Source: Deltaproteobacteria bacterium (GTDB lineage Bacteria > JAEEML01). Taken from it: a stretch of DNA of 13,190 nucleotides. Both the position numbers and the translations under genes were made by a program. Positions within the stretch are counted from its first letter, which is position 1; the number at the start of each line of letters is the position of its first letter. This document shows positions 4,012 through 13,190 of the stretch, one piece after another. The stretch lies in contig JAEEML010000012.1 of NCBI GenBank assembly GCA_016283195.1, positions 1-13,190 on the forward strand, in the 5' to 3' direction. A model generated the notes under the pieces. The model did no database searches. It saw only the letters and a list, made by a program, of their open reading frames with translations, and had not been told where the DNA came from.

Positions 4012-7000
4012 ATGGCTACTGTAATACAAGATAACTTTAACGTTAGAAAAACCTATTCCAAGATTAAGAGTCACGTTCAAATTCCTAACCTGATCGATAT
4101 CCAAAAGAAGTCTTATGAAGCTTTCTTGCAAATGGATGTTGCTCCGGAAAAACGGCAGAATGTGGGTCTGCAGGCTGTCTTTAAAGGTGTTTTCCCGATT
4201 AAAAACTACGATGAAACGGCCAGTCTTGATTTTGTAAAATACGATATTGATAAGCCTAAATATGATGTTGACGAATGTCGGCAGCGCGGTATGACTTATG
4301 CTGCGCCCATGAAAGTCACCATCAGGCTTATTATTTTTGATAAAGATGAAGTTACCGGCATGCCCACTGTGCATTCGGTAAAGGAGCAAGAAGTTTATTT
4401 TGGCGAAATCCCGCTGATGAACGAGCATGGTACATTTATTATCAATGGTACCGAGCGCGTCGTGGTTAGCCAGTTACATAGAAGTCCGGGCGTTTTCTTT
4501 ACCAGTGATCAGGGGAAAACTCACGCTCTGGGCAAAATTCTTTATAGCGCCAGAATTATTCCTTACCGCGGTAGTTGGCTTGATTTTGAATTCGATCACA
4601 AAGATCTTATTCATGTGCGTATTGATCGCCGCCGTAAATTGCCGGCTACTATATTGCTCAAGGCTCTCGGTTACACCGTGCAGCAGCTTTTGGATTTCTT
4701 CTACCAAAAAGAGACCATTAATATTGAGAACAAAGGTGTTATCTCCTTTAATCGCGATATTAATGAAGAGCTTTTAATAGGCCAACGTGTATCTGCCGAT
4801 GTTTTGGTAAATGGCGAAGTTATCGTTAAGAAAAATCGCAAATTTACTAAACTGGCTATTAAGAAATTGGCTGAGAAGGGCGTTACTGCCCTGCCTTTGG
4901 AACGCTCCGAAGTGATCGGTAAAACCGCTGCTACCGATATTATCGACCCGGCGACCGGTGAAATTCTTCTCGAATGTAACCAGATAATAGACGATAAAAC
5001 GCTCGATCGCATTATTGCTGCCAAGGTGGCCAAGATCGAGACGCTTTTTATTGATGATATAAATGTCGGCCCCTATATCAGAGATACTCTCAATGCCGAC
5101 AAAGTGGAAAATGAGCATGAGGCTATTTTGGAAATTTATCGCCGCATGCGTCCCGGTGAGCCGCCGACCGATGAAGAGGCGTTGCACCTTTTTGAAAACC
5201 TTTTCTTTAATCCCGAGCGCTATGACCTTAGCCGTGTCGGTCGTCTTAAACTTAATTATAAGTTTAATATTGATGAGCCTATCGACAATGTTGTTTTGAC
5301 TAAGCGCGATATTTTGGAAGTGGTTAAATATCTTATTGAGCTTAAAGAGGGGCGCGGCAGTGTCGATGATATCGATCACTTAGGCAACCGCCGTGTACGC
5401 GCTGTCGGCGAGCTTATTGAAAACCAATTCCGTATCGGCCTCGTGCGCATGGAACGCATTATTCGCGAGCGCATCAGCCTCATTGAAATTGAGACTAATA
5501 AGCTCCATGATCTCATTAATCCCAAGCCGGTTGGTGCAGTGATTAAAGAATTTTTCGGTAGCAGCCAGCTGAGCCAGTTTATGGATCAGAACAACCCGCT
5601 TTCCGAAATTACCCACAAGCGCCGCCTCTCTGCACTCGGCCCTGGTGGTCTTACCCGTGACCGCGCCGGTTTTGAAGTGCGCGATGTGCACCCGACACAC
5701 TATGGCCGTATTTGCCCGATTGAGACTCCTGAAGGTGCCAATATCGGTCTTATCGCTTCTCTTTCGGCTTATGCTCGTGTCAATGAATACGGTTTTGTGG
5801 AAACGCCGTATCACATTGTGGAAAATGAGTGCTGTACTGACAAATATGAGTTTTTGAATGCTCTCCAGGAGGAGAAGCACGTTATTGCTCAGGCCAACGC
5901 CCAACTTGATGAGCACGGCCATTTTGTCAATGAGCTGGTCTCGGCCCGTAAAAAAGGCGAATTTATTATGGCGCGTCGCGAGGATGTCACTCTTATGGAT
6001 GTCTCGCCGACACAGCTGGTTTCTGTAGCCGCTTCGCTTATTCCTTTCCTGGAGAACGACGATGCTAACCGTGCTCTTATGGGCTCCAACATGCAGCGTC
6101 AAGCTGTGCCGCTGCTCAAAAATGAGCGCCCGATTGTCGGTACCGGCATGGAAGGCACTGTGGCTCATGATTCCGGTGTTACCATTTTGGCTAAACGCGA
6201 CGGTATTGTGGAATCGGTTGATGCCACTCGTATTGTGGTTAAAGCCACTTCGGCCGATGATGAGACCGATGTAACCAATGAAGTCGATATTTACAATTTA
6301 ACCAAATTCATGCGCTCCAACCAATCGACTTGTATTAACCAAAAGCCGATTGTGCAAAAGGGCGATATTGTTCATGCCGGCGATGTGATTGCCGATGGCC
6401 CGGCTACCGATTGCGGTGAGCTCTCTCTCGGTAAAAATATCCGCGTGGCTTTCATGCCCTGGCAAGGTTACAACTACGAAGATTCTATTCTTTTAAGTGA
6501 AGAACTTTTAAGAAAAGATGCCTTCACCTCTATTCACATTGAGGAATTTGAGTGTATTGCCCGCGATACCAAGCTTGGTAAAGAGGAAATCACCCGCGAT
6601 ATTCCCAATGTCGGCGATGATGCACTTAGAAATCTCGATGAATCAGGTATTATCCGCATTGGTGCCGAAGTAGTATCCGGCGATATCCTGGTTGGTAAGA
6701 TTACCCCCAAGGGCGAAACCCAGCTCTCTCCTGAGGAGAAACTCCTCCGCGCCATCTTTGGTGAAAAGGCCGGCGATGTGCGCGATACTTCGCTCCGTGT
6801 GCCGCCGGGTGTCACTGGTATCATTATTGGCGCCAAAATCTTTGCCCGTAAAGGCGTAGAAAAAGACGAACGCGCTCAGCAGATTGAAGATGAGGAAGAG
6901 GCCCGCCTCTTGAAGGATCGCAATGATGAAATTAAAATTATTCGCGATTCCGTGAGAAATAAAATTCATCGCCTTTTGGACGGCCAAATAGCCGCCAATA

Positions 7001-8193
7001 AGCTGGTGGATGAAAAAGGGCGTCTTTTGCTCAAAAAAGGCCAGGAACTGACTCCTGAAGTGGTGGATACTATTTCCAACCGCTATTTACAGGAAATCAG
7101 CACCGGTAATGCCGATATTGATGAGCGCTTGCGCAAAGTTTTGAGCGCTATGAATAATCGCATTGAGCTTGTTAAACTGGTCTTTAACGAGCGCATTGCC
7201 CATATTAAGAAGGGCGATGACTTGCCTCCCGGCGTTATCAAGATGGTCAAAGTTTTTGTGGCCATTAAGCGCAAGCTCCAAGTCGGTGATAAGATGGCCG
7301 GTCGCCACGGTAATAAGGGTGTTGTTTCCCGTATTTTGCCGGTAGAAGATATGCCTTATCTTTCCGATGGTACACCGGTGCAGATGGTCTTGAATCCCTT
7401 GGGTGTGCCTTCGCGTATGAATATCGGGCAGATTCTGGAAGTTCACCTGGGCTGGGGTGCCAGCCAGTATGGTGATGTAATTCAGCGTTATCTCGATGAG
7501 CATTACGGCCCCGATGCCATGCGCAAAGAGCTGGTGAAAATTTATGGCGGTGATGAATCGCGCTCCGGTCGCCTTATTAAAGAGCTGGATGATGATAGCG
7601 TGATGGAGCTCTGTAGGCGCATTCAAAAAACCGGCCTGCATATTGCTACTCCGGTTTTCGATGGCGCTCATGAGAGCGATCTCAATGAGATGCTGAAAAT
7701 GACCGAAGTGCCGCCGCGGGCGCAGTCTATTGTCTTTGATGGGCGTACCGGTGAGCCGTTTGACCAGGATATTACCGTCGGCATTATGTATATGCTTAAA
7801 CTCCACCACCTGGTTGACGATAAGATCCACGCCAGAAGTATCGGACCTTACTCTCTGGTTACCCAGCAGCCTCTTGGCGGTAAAGCCCAGTTTGGTGGCC
7901 AGCGCCTCGGTGAAATGGAAGTCTGGGCTATTGAGGCTTATGGTGCCGCTTATTCACTCCAAGAATTTCTTACTGTTAAATCCGATGATGTCTCCGGCCG
8001 TACCCGTATGTACGAAGCCATTGTCAAAGGTGATAACAGCCTGGAAAGCGGTCTGCCGGAATCATTTAACGTGTTAGTAAAAGAAATGCAGTCTCTCTCA
8101 CTCAATGTGGAGCTCTTAAATGGCTCAGAGGAAGAAGAGAACGGCAAAGATAAAAGCGAAAAAACCCCTTCACTTGAAGCAGCGGCCAGCTGA
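4012..8193 (+). CDS. rpoB: DNA-directed RNA polymerase subunit beta
   Basis: This encodes the 1393-residue beta subunit, which forms one pincer and much of the active-site cleft of RNA polymerase. The N-terminal protrusion and lobe are visible ([42 protein letters not shown]), and after them an SI1-type insertion. The rifampicin region is [23 protein letters not shown] at residues 516-538, with Q522, D525, H535 and S540 of the sensitive type. Fork and link segments follow ([25 protein letters not shown]). An SI2-type charged insertion lies at about 943-1072. The substrate-binding [15 protein letters not shown] starts at K1094, and the C-terminal clamp [24 protein letters not shown] is intact. 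Residues 1370-1393 form an acidic, low-complexity tail absent from E. coli beta. ATG 4012 is preceded by GGAGG at 9 nt. rpoC starts 39 nt after the stop. Confidence 0.98.
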   Translation: MATVIQDNFNVRKTYSKIKSHVQIPNLIDIQKKSYEAFLQMDVAPEKRQNVGLQAVFKGVFPIKNYDETASLDFVKYDIDKPKYDVDECRQRGMTYAAPMKVTIRLIIFDKDEVTGMPTVHSVKEQEVYFGEIPLMNEHGTFIINGTERVVVSQLHRSPGVFFTSDQGKTHALGKILYSARIIPYRGSWLDFEFDHKDLIHVRIDRRRKLPATILLKALGYTVQQLLDFFYQKETINIENKGVISFNRDINEELLIGQRVSADVLVNGEVIVKKNRKFTKLAIKKLAEKGVTALPLERSEVIGKTAATDIIDPATGEILLECNQIIDDKTLDRIIAAKVAKIETLFIDDINVGPYIRDTLNADKVENEHEAILEIYRRMRPGEPPTDEEALHLFENLFFNPERYDLSRVGRLKLNYKFNIDEPIDNVVLTKRDILEVVKYLIELKEGRGSVDDIDHLGNRRVRAVGELIENQFRIGLVRMERIIRERISLIEIETNKLHDLINPKPVGAVIKEFFGSSQLSQFMDQNNPLSEITHKRRLSALGPGGLTRDRAGFEVRDVHPTHYGRICPIETPEGANIGLIASLSAYARVNEYGFVETPYHIVENECCTDKYEFLNALQEEKHVIAQANAQLDEHGHFVNELVSARKKGEFIMARREDVTLMDVSPTQLVSVAASLIPFLENDDANRALMGSNMQRQAVPLLKNERPIVGTGMEGTVAHDSGVTILAKRDGIVESVDATRIVVKATSADDETDVTNEVDIYNLTKFMRSNQSTCINQKPIVQKGDIVHAGDVIADGPATDCGELSLGKNIRVAFMPWQGYNYEDSILLSEELLRKDAFTSIHIEEFECIARDTKLGKEEITRDIPNVGDDALRNLDESGIIRIGAEVVSGDILVGKITPKGETQLSPEEKLLRAIFGEKAGDVRDTSLRVPPGVTGIIIGAKIFARKGVEKDERAQQIEDEEEARLLKDRNDEIKIIRDSVRNKIHRLLDGQIAANKLVDEKGRLLLKKGQELTPEVVDTISNRYLQEISTGNADIDERLRKVLSAMNNRIELVKLVFNERIAHIKKGDDLPPGVIKMVKVFVAIKRKLQVGDKMAGRHGNKGVVSRILPVEDMPYLSDGTPVQMVLNPLGVPSRMNIGQILEVHLGWGASQYGDVIQRYLDEHYGPDAMRKELVKIYGGDESRSGRLIKELDDDSVMELCRRIQKTGLHIATPVFDGAHESDLNEMLKMTEVPPRAQSIVFDGRTGEPFDQDITVGIMYMLKLHHLVDDKIHARSIGPYSLVTQQPLGGKAQFGGQRLGEMEVWAIEAYGAAYSLQEFLTVKSDDVSGRTRMYEAIVKGDNSLESGLPESFNVLVKEMQSLSLNVELLNGSEEEENGKDKSEKTPSLEAAAS

Positions 8194-8232
8194 GCTTTGA
8201 GTAAACTAGTCAGCCTAGTATAGGAGCAAAAC

Positions 8233-11200
8233 GTGAAGGATATATTATCAGTTTTTGATAAACCAAAAGAGGTAGAGAGGTTTTCTTCTATTCGCATCAG
8301 CTTGGCCAGCCCGGAGCAAATTCGCGCTTGGTCACACGGTGAAGTGAAAAAGCCCGAAACCATTAATTACCGCACCTTTAAGCCGGAAAAAGAGGGGCTT
8401 TTCTGTGCCAAAATTTTCGGCCCGGTGAAAGATTACGAATGTCTTTGCGGTAAATATAAACGCATGAAACATCGCGGTATTGTCTGCGAAAAGTGCGGTG
8501 TGGAAGTTATCCAGTCTAAAGTGCGCCGCGAGCGTATGGGCCATATTAATCTGGCTACGCCTGTAGCTCATATCTGGTTTTTAAAGAGTTTGCCCAGCCG
8601 TATCGGTTCCATGCTGGATCTTACACTTAAAGATCTGGAAAAGGTGCTCTACTGTGAGGCTTATATTGTGACCGAGCCCGGTGCTACCGGCTTTGCCCGC
8701 CATGAGATTATTTCGGAAGAAAAATATCGCAAAGCCTGCGAAGAATTCGGTGAAGAGAGCTTTGAAGCCGGCATGGGTGGTGAAGTTATTCGCGATCTTT
8801 TGAAAGAGATCGATGTGGAAGCACTAGCCACCGAGCTCCGTGAAAAGCTCCATGAATCTACTTCTGATGCCAACCGCAAAAAATGGGCCAAGCGCCTCAA
8901 AACGGTGGAAGGCTTCAGAGAGAGCCACAATAAACCGGAATGGATGATGCTGGAAGTTATCCCGGTTATTCCGCCGGATTTGCGTCCTCTGGTGCCTCTT
9001 GATGGCGGCCGCTTTGCCACTTCCGATTTGAATGATCTTTATCGCCGGGTTATTAACCGCAATAACCGCTTGCGCCGCTTGCAAGAGCTCAATGCTCCCG
9101 ATATCATCATCCGCAACGAAAAGCGTATGTTGCAGGAAGCCGTTGATGCGCTTTTTGATAACGGTCGCCGCGGTAAAGTGATTACCGGCCCCAATAAGCG
9201 TCCCTTAAAGTCGCTTTCCGACTTCCTTAAAGGTAAACAGGGCCGCTTCCGTCAGAACCTTTTAGGTAAGCGTGTTGATTATTCCGGCCGTTCCGTTATT
9301 GTTGTCGGCCCGGAACTGCGTCTCCACCAGTGCGGTCTCCCCAAACTCATGGCTCTCGAGCTCTTTAAGCCCTTCATTTACCAAAAGCTGGAAGAGCGCG
9401 GCTATGTCACCACCATCAAGAGTGCTAAAAATATGGTGGAAAAAGAGAAGACCGAGGTTTGGGATATTCTGGAAGATGTCATTCGCGAGCACCCGGTTAT
9501 GTTAAACCGCGCTCCGACGTTGCACCGCCTGGGTATTCAGGCTTTTGAGCCCAAGCTGATTGAAGGTAAAGCTATTCAGCTGCACCCCTTGGTTTGTACC
9601 GCTTTCAACGCCGATTTCGATGGTGACCAGATGGCTGTCCATGTGCCGCTCTCTATTGAAGCGCAATTGGAAGCCCGCGTCCTGATGATGTCCACCAACA
9701 ATATTCTCGGCCCGGCTAATGGGCGCCCGATTATCGTGCCTACTCAGGATATCGTTCTGGGCTGCTATTACATGACCCGCGAGCGTCCCTTTGTGAAGGG
9801 TGAGGGCATGATTTTCTCCAATATGCGCGCTGTGGAAGCTGCTTATGATCAAGGTGCTGTCGATTTGCACGCTAAGATCAAAGTGCGCCACGAGGGCAAA
9901 TTGGTTGATACCACTGTGGGCCGCTGTATTATTTACGGAGTAATGCCCGAAAAACTGCCCTTCTCGCTGGTTAACCGCAACATGGATAAAAAGGCCCTTA
10001 CCAACCTTTTTGATACCGCCTACCGTCTCACCGGTGAAAAAGATACGGTACTTTTGGCCGATGCTATTCGTACCACCGGTTATAATTACGCTACCAAAGC
10101 CGGTATTTCCATTTGCGTTTCCAATATGGAAATTCCTTCCCGCAAAGCGGCCATTATTAAAGATGCCCGCCGCCGGGTGCAGGAAATCGAAGATCAATAT
10201 GCCGAAGGTTTCATCACCGATGGTGAGCGTTACAACAAGGTTATTGATATTTGGGGCCGCGTGAGTGAGGAGCTCGAAGTAGTGCTGATGAAACAAATCG
10301 GTACCGATGAGCTTAAAGGCGAAAACGGCGAAGTAAAACAAGTGCCCAGCTTTAACCCCATCTACGTTATGGCTGACTCCGGTGCTCGTGGTTCTACTCA
10401 GCAGATTAAACAGCTGGCCGGTATGCGTGGACTTATGGTTAAGCCTTCCGGTGAAATTTTGGAGACGCCAATTACCTCCAACTTCCGTGAGGGGCTCTCC
10501 GTGCTCGAATACTTCATCTCTACCCACGGTGCTCGTAAAGGTCTCGCCGATACTGCTCTGAAAACGGATAACTCCGGATACCTTACCCGTCGTCTCGTCG
10601 ATGTTGCTCAGGATAACATTGTTACCGAGTATGATTGCGGCACTTTGGATGGTATTGAAATTTCTGCTTTGGTGGAATCCGGTGAAGTTATCGAGCCTTT
10701 GGGCGATCGTATTCTGGGGCGCGTAGCCTTGGAAGATATTGTTGATCCCAACACCGATGCCGTTATCGTGAAAGCCGGTGAAGAGATTGACGAAGCCAAA
10801 GTTGATGCAATTACCGCTACCTCTATTCGCTCGGTAAAGATCCGTTCGGTGCTCACTTGTCAGGCCAAGCGCGGTGTTTGTGTGGAATGTTATGGCCGTG
10901 ACCTCGCCAGAGGCCGCAAAGTTTCCATCGGTGAAGCGGTTGGCACCATGGCTGCTCAGTCCATCGGTGAGCCCGGTACTCAGCTTACTATGCGTACTTT
11001 CCACATCGGTGGTATCGCAGCCGGTAAAGCGGCGCAATCTTCTATTGAATCGCGTGATGGCGGTACAGTGCGCTTTGAAAACCTCCGCGTTGTGCGGAAG
11101 AGCGACGGCCAAATCGTGGCGATGAACCGCAACGGCGAAATTCTGGTTATGGATCAGGGGGGCCGCGAACGCGAGCGCTATGCTGTTAACTACGGTGCTT

Positions 11201-12393
11201 ATATTAAGGCCGATGAAGGCTCTACTGTCAAAGCCGGTGACAAACTGGTTGAGTGGGATCCCTTTGCTGTGCCGATTTTGACCGAAGTTTCCGGTAAGAT
11301 TAAATTCGGCGATATTATCGACGGTGTTACCATGCGTGAGCAGGTTGATGATGTCACCGGTCTTTCTCGCCGCGTTATTGTTGAGAGTAAAGATGCCGAT
11401 AGCCGTCCGCGCCTCACAGTGAAAGATTCTGCCGGCAATACCAAAAAGTTGCCCGGTTCCGAAACCGAAGCCCGTTATTATTTGCCGGTTGGTTCCAATA
11501 TCACCGTGGAAGATGGCCAGAGTGTGGAAGCCGGTGATGTTATTGCTAAAATCGCCCGCGAATCCACCAAGACCAAAGATATTACCGGTGGTCTGCCCCG
11601 TGTGGCCGAGCTCTTTGAGGCCCGTAAACCGCGCGACCATGCCATTATCAGCCAAATCGACGGTTTGGTGCAATTCGGCAAAGACGGCAAGGGTAAACGC
11701 AAAGTTATCGTTACTCCGGAAATCGGTGATGCCAAAGAATATCTCATTCCCAAGGGGCGGCATATTACCGTTCATGAAGGCGACCGCATAAAAGCCGGTG
11801 AAGCTTTGATGGATGGCCCGGCTAATCCCCATGATATTTTGCAGGTCTTGGGCGAAAAAGCCCTGGCCAGCTACATGGTTGACGAAGTTCAGGAAGTGTA
11901 TCGTCTACAAGGTGTGCGTATCAATGATAAGCACATCGAGATGATCGTGCGCCAGATGCTTAAGCGCGTGCGCATTAAAGATCCCGGTGATACCACCTTC
12001 CTCGCCGATGACCAAATCGAGAAGAGCGTCTTTGAGAAGGAAAACGATCGGGTGATGCAGGAAGGCGGCCGCCCGGCTATGGCTGAGCCGCTGCTTTTGG
12101 GTATTACCAAAGCCTCGCTCTCTACCGATTCCTTCCTGGCTGCTTCTTCCTTCCAGGAGACCACCAAGGTGCTTACCGAAGCGGCTGTAGCCGGTAAAGT
12201 GGATAGACTGCGCGGCCTTAAGGAAAATATCCTGATGGGTCGTATTATCCCGGCCGGTACCGGTCTCCCCGGTTATCAGCGCTTAAAAGCCATGGTCGAT
12301 CCTGAGCTTTTAAAGGTCGATCCCGAATACTATATGCCGCTTGACGATCAGGAAGAGCAATCGCTTTTGGTGGCCCCCTCTGTTGCCGGCTAA
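8233..12393 (+). CDS. rpoC: DNA-directed RNA polymerase subunit beta prime
   Basis: This encodes the 1386-residue beta prime subunit, which holds the catalytic magnesium. The N-terminal zinc site is C70, C72, C85 and C88, at the same numbers as in E. coli. The active-site motif NADFDGDQM places the catalytic aspartates at D461, D463 and D465. The second zinc site is C802, C876, C883 and C886. The bridge helix and trigger loop carry [24 protein letters not shown] with H924. A large SI3-type insertion of about 185 residues (roughly 931-1115) splits the trigger loop, which resumes at [21 protein letters not shown]. It starts at GTG 8233, 6 nt after TAGGAG (8221-8226), and family homology begins at once ([40 protein letters not shown]). 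Codons TTA, CTA and TCA are absent from 9505 to 11832, a sign of strong codon bias. No terminator follows. Confidence 0.98.
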   Translation: MKDILSVFDKPKEVERFSSIRISLASPEQIRAWSHGEVKKPETINYRTFKPEKEGLFCAKIFGPVKDYECLCGKYKRMKHRGIVCEKCGVEVIQSKVRRERMGHINLATPVAHIWFLKSLPSRIGSMLDLTLKDLEKVLYCEAYIVTEPGATGFARHEIISEEKYRKACEEFGEESFEAGMGGEVIRDLLKEIDVEALATELREKLHESTSDANRKKWAKRLKTVEGFRESHNKPEWMMLEVIPVIPPDLRPLVPLDGGRFATSDLNDLYRRVINRNNRLRRLQELNAPDIIIRNEKRMLQEAVDALFDNGRRGKVITGPNKRPLKSLSDFLKGKQGRFRQNLLGKRVDYSGRSVIVVGPELRLHQCGLPKLMALELFKPFIYQKLEERGYVTTIKSAKNMVEKEKTEVWDILEDVIREHPVMLNRAPTLHRLGIQAFEPKLIEGKAIQLHPLVCTAFNADFDGDQMAVHVPLSIEAQLEARVLMMSTNNILGPANGRPIIVPTQDIVLGCYYMTRERPFVKGEGMIFSNMRAVEAAYDQGAVDLHAKIKVRHEGKLVDTTVGRCIIYGVMPEKLPFSLVNRNMDKKALTNLFDTAYRLTGEKDTVLLADAIRTTGYNYATKAGISICVSNMEIPSRKAAIIKDARRRVQEIEDQYAEGFITDGERYNKVIDIWGRVSEELEVVLMKQIGTDELKGENGEVKQVPSFNPIYVMADSGARGSTQQIKQLAGMRGLMVKPSGEILETPITSNFREGLSVLEYFISTHGARKGLADTALKTDNSGYLTRRLVDVAQDNIVTEYDCGTLDGIEISALVESGEVIEPLGDRILGRVALEDIVDPNTDAVIVKAGEEIDEAKVDAITATSIRSVKIRSVLTCQAKRGVCVECYGRDLARGRKVSIGEAVGTMAAQSIGEPGTQLTMRTFHIGGIAAGKAAQSSIESRDGGTVRFENLRVVRKSDGQIVAMNRNGEILVMDQGGRERERYAVNYGAYIKADEGSTVKAGDKLVEWDPFAVPILTEVSGKIKFGDIIDGVTMREQVDDVTGLSRRVIVESKDADSRPRLTVKDSAGNTKKLPGSETEARYYLPVGSNITVEDGQSVEAGDVIAKIARESTKTKDITGGLPRVAELFEARKPRDHAIISQIDGLVQFGKDGKGKRKVIVTPEIGDAKEYLIPKGRHITVHEGDRIKAGEALMDGPANPHDILQVLGEKALASYMVDEVQEVYRLQGVRINDKHIEMIVRQMLKRVRIKDPGDTTFLADDQIEKSVFEKENDRVMQEGGRPAMAEPLLLGITKASLSTDSFLAASSFQETTKVLTEAAVAGKVDRLRGLKENILMGRIIPAGTGLPGYQRLKAMVDPELLKVDPEYYMPLDDQEEQSLLVAPSVAG

Positions 12394-12427
12394 AGCTATA
12401 AACTTTACTTTCTGATTATACCTGCTC

Positions 12428-13190
12428 ATGACTGGGAAAACTCGCTCCTCATATAAGCCGCCGTTTACGGTTAGTGCCGAAGCTATTAATCTTATAGCCG
12501 CTATCTCCGGACAGATAGAGCGTTATGCTATTCGCCTAGAACAAGAAGATGGTTTGCGCCTGCGTAAAGCTAATCGCATTAAAACCATTCATTCCTCGCT
12601 GGCTATCGAGGGCAATACTTTAAGCGAAGAAGAAGTGCGGGATATTATCGACGGCAAAACCGTGGTGGCCCCTATAAGGCAGATTCAGGAAGTGAAGAAT
12701 GCCATTAAGACCTATGAGCTGTATTCAACTCTGGACGCTTTTAAGGAAAAAGATTTGTTAAAAGCTCATGGAGTGATGATGCAGGCTTTACTTGATGACG
12801 CCGGCCGCTATCGGCGCGGCGGAGTGGGAGTTTTTGGTAAAGAGGGCATAGTTCATTTGGCACCGCCGGCTGATAGGGTGCCGTTTTTGATGAATGATCT
12901 TTTCGCCTGGTTAAAAAATTCCAAAGACCACCTCTTAATTCGCTCCTGTGTTTTTCACTATGAATTTGAATTTATCCACCCTTTTATTGATGGTAACGGG
13001 CGGACAGGGCGGCTTTGGCAATCGCTGATTCTCGGTAATCTGCACCCTCTTTTTGAGCATTTGCCGGTGGAGAATATGGTTTATGCCAATCAGCGGGCTT
13101 ATTACGAGGCGATTAACAGCAGCACAAATGCCGGTGAGTCGGGGCCTTTTATTGATTTTATGCTCAGCGAAATATATAAAACGCTAAAAG
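12428..13190 (+). CDS. Fic domain protein, class II (inhibitory helix N-terminal), 3' end outside window
   Basis: Translation from ATG 12428 to the edge gives 254 residues. The Fic core motif HPFIDGNGRTGR (H184-R195) is complete, with catalytic H184, metal-binding D188 and phosphate-contacting R192 and R195. Fic enzymes usually transfer AMP from ATP to protein hydroxyls; some reverse the reaction or use other donors. SLAIEG (S57-G62) fits the inhibitory [S/T]xxxE[G/N] motif. Its position before the core marks a class II, self-inhibited Fic, with E61 as the expected inhibitory glutamate. The flap GRYRRGGVGVFG...PPADRVPFLMNDLFAWL (126-162) is also typical. The target is unknown. The gene starts 34 nt after rpoC with no visible terminator, no good promoter and no clear ribosome binding site. 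It uses TTA/CTA for 7 of 26 leucines and contains ATA and AGG codons, unlike rpoC, which suggests weak expression or separate origin. A C-terminal winged-helix domain, common in this type, would lie beyond the edge. Confidence 0.9.
   Translation, partial: MTGKTRSSYKPPFTVSAEAINLIAAISGQIERYAIRLEQEDGLRLRKANRIKTIHSSLAIEGNTLSEEEVRDIIDGKTVVAPIRQIQEVKNAIKTYELYSTLDAFKEKDLLKAHGVMMQALLDDAGRYRRGGVGVFGKEGIVHLAPPADRVPFLMNDLFAWLKNSKDHLLIRSCVFHYEFEFIHPFIDGNGRTGRLWQSLILGNLHPLFEHLPVENMVYANQRAYYEAINSSTNAGESGPFIDFMLSEIYKTLK

Noticed and set aside
5557-5637. Rifampicin-resistance substitutions in RpoB
   Set aside because: The cluster reads [27 protein letters not shown], with sensitive-type residues at the main resistance positions; only an I-to-L difference from E. 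coli at 539.
5380-7830. Long minus-strand open frames (262 and 247 codons) inside rpoB
   Set aside because: Same cause as in rpoC: shadows of biased codon use opposite a strongly conserved gene. No recognisable domains or ribosome binding sites supported them.
8205-8219. Small hairpin ACTAG/CTAGT in the rpoB-rpoC gap
   Set aside because: It has only five pairs, is AT-rich and lacks a T tract; it is easily expected by chance in 39 nt.
9502-11832. A 776-codon open frame on the minus strand inside rpoC
   Set aside because: It is in exact codon register with rpoC, so its stops could only come from sense TTA, CTA or TCA codons, which this biased gene avoids; it ends at the first TTA codon (9502-9504). 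The product has no recognisable domain.
12394-12427. Promoter for the Fic gene in the rpoC-fic gap
   Set aside because: TATAAA (12397) and TATACC (12417) look like -10 elements, but neither has an acceptable -35 at 15-19 nt.

Overview
The window is a bacterial translation and transcription supercluster, read entirely on the + strand: the 3' end of tuf (EF-Tu), rpmG (L33), a tRNA-Trp gene, secE, nusG, rplK (L11), rplA (L1), rplJ (L10), rplL (L7/L12), rpoB, rpoC, and then a Fic-domain gene cut by the right edge. The order from tuf to rpoC is widely conserved. The Fic gene is the only part that is not standard for this locus.

The organism looks like a Gram-negative bacterium with proteobacterial-type RNA polymerase. 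RpoB (1393 aa) carries both lineage insertions known from E. coli beta (SI1 and SI2). RpoC (1386 aa) carries the large trigger-loop insertion SI3. Residue numbering at the active site is within a few residues of E. coli. The N-termini of RpoB and RpoC look more like those of Desulfobacterota (former Deltaproteobacteria) and relatives than of gammaproteobacteria. That is an impression from memory, not a placement. Base composition is moderate and codon use in the large genes is strongly biased.

Layout: 1-248 end of EF-Tu; 267-422 L33; 435-510 tRNA-Trp; 529-924 SecE; 966-1514 NusG; 1524-1964 L11; 2032-2724 L1; 2760-3284 L10; 3378-3764 L7/L12; 3765-4011 a 247-nt leader; 4012-8193 beta; 8233-12393 beta prime; 12428-edge Fic protein. 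Gaps up to rplK are short (9-41 nt), so tuf-rpmG-trnW-secE-nusG-rplK is probably one transcription unit with the tRNA cut out of it. From rplK on, each gap before a ribosomal protein gene or rpoB holds RNA secondary-structure potential. There is a compound stem before rplA, a stem reaching the rplJ start codon, an AT-rich island with a perfect TTGACA and a hairpin before rplL, and two terminator-like hairpins before rpoB.

Together the genes supply elongation factor and tRNA for translation, the Sec translocon subunit, the transcription elongation factor NusG, the L1 and L7/L12 stalks of the 50S subunit, and the two large RNA polymerase subunits. The hairpins before rpoB are well placed to lower RNA polymerase output relative to L7/L12, as the known rplL-rpoB attenuator does in E. 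coli.

I do not see a clearly new system. The best candidates for a second look are the rpoB leader, where a repeated 8-mer allows competing terminator and anti-terminator pairings, and the Fic gene placed 34 nt behind rpoC with no visible terminator. There are no CRISPR arrays, insertion sequences, inteins or frameshifts visible in the window.
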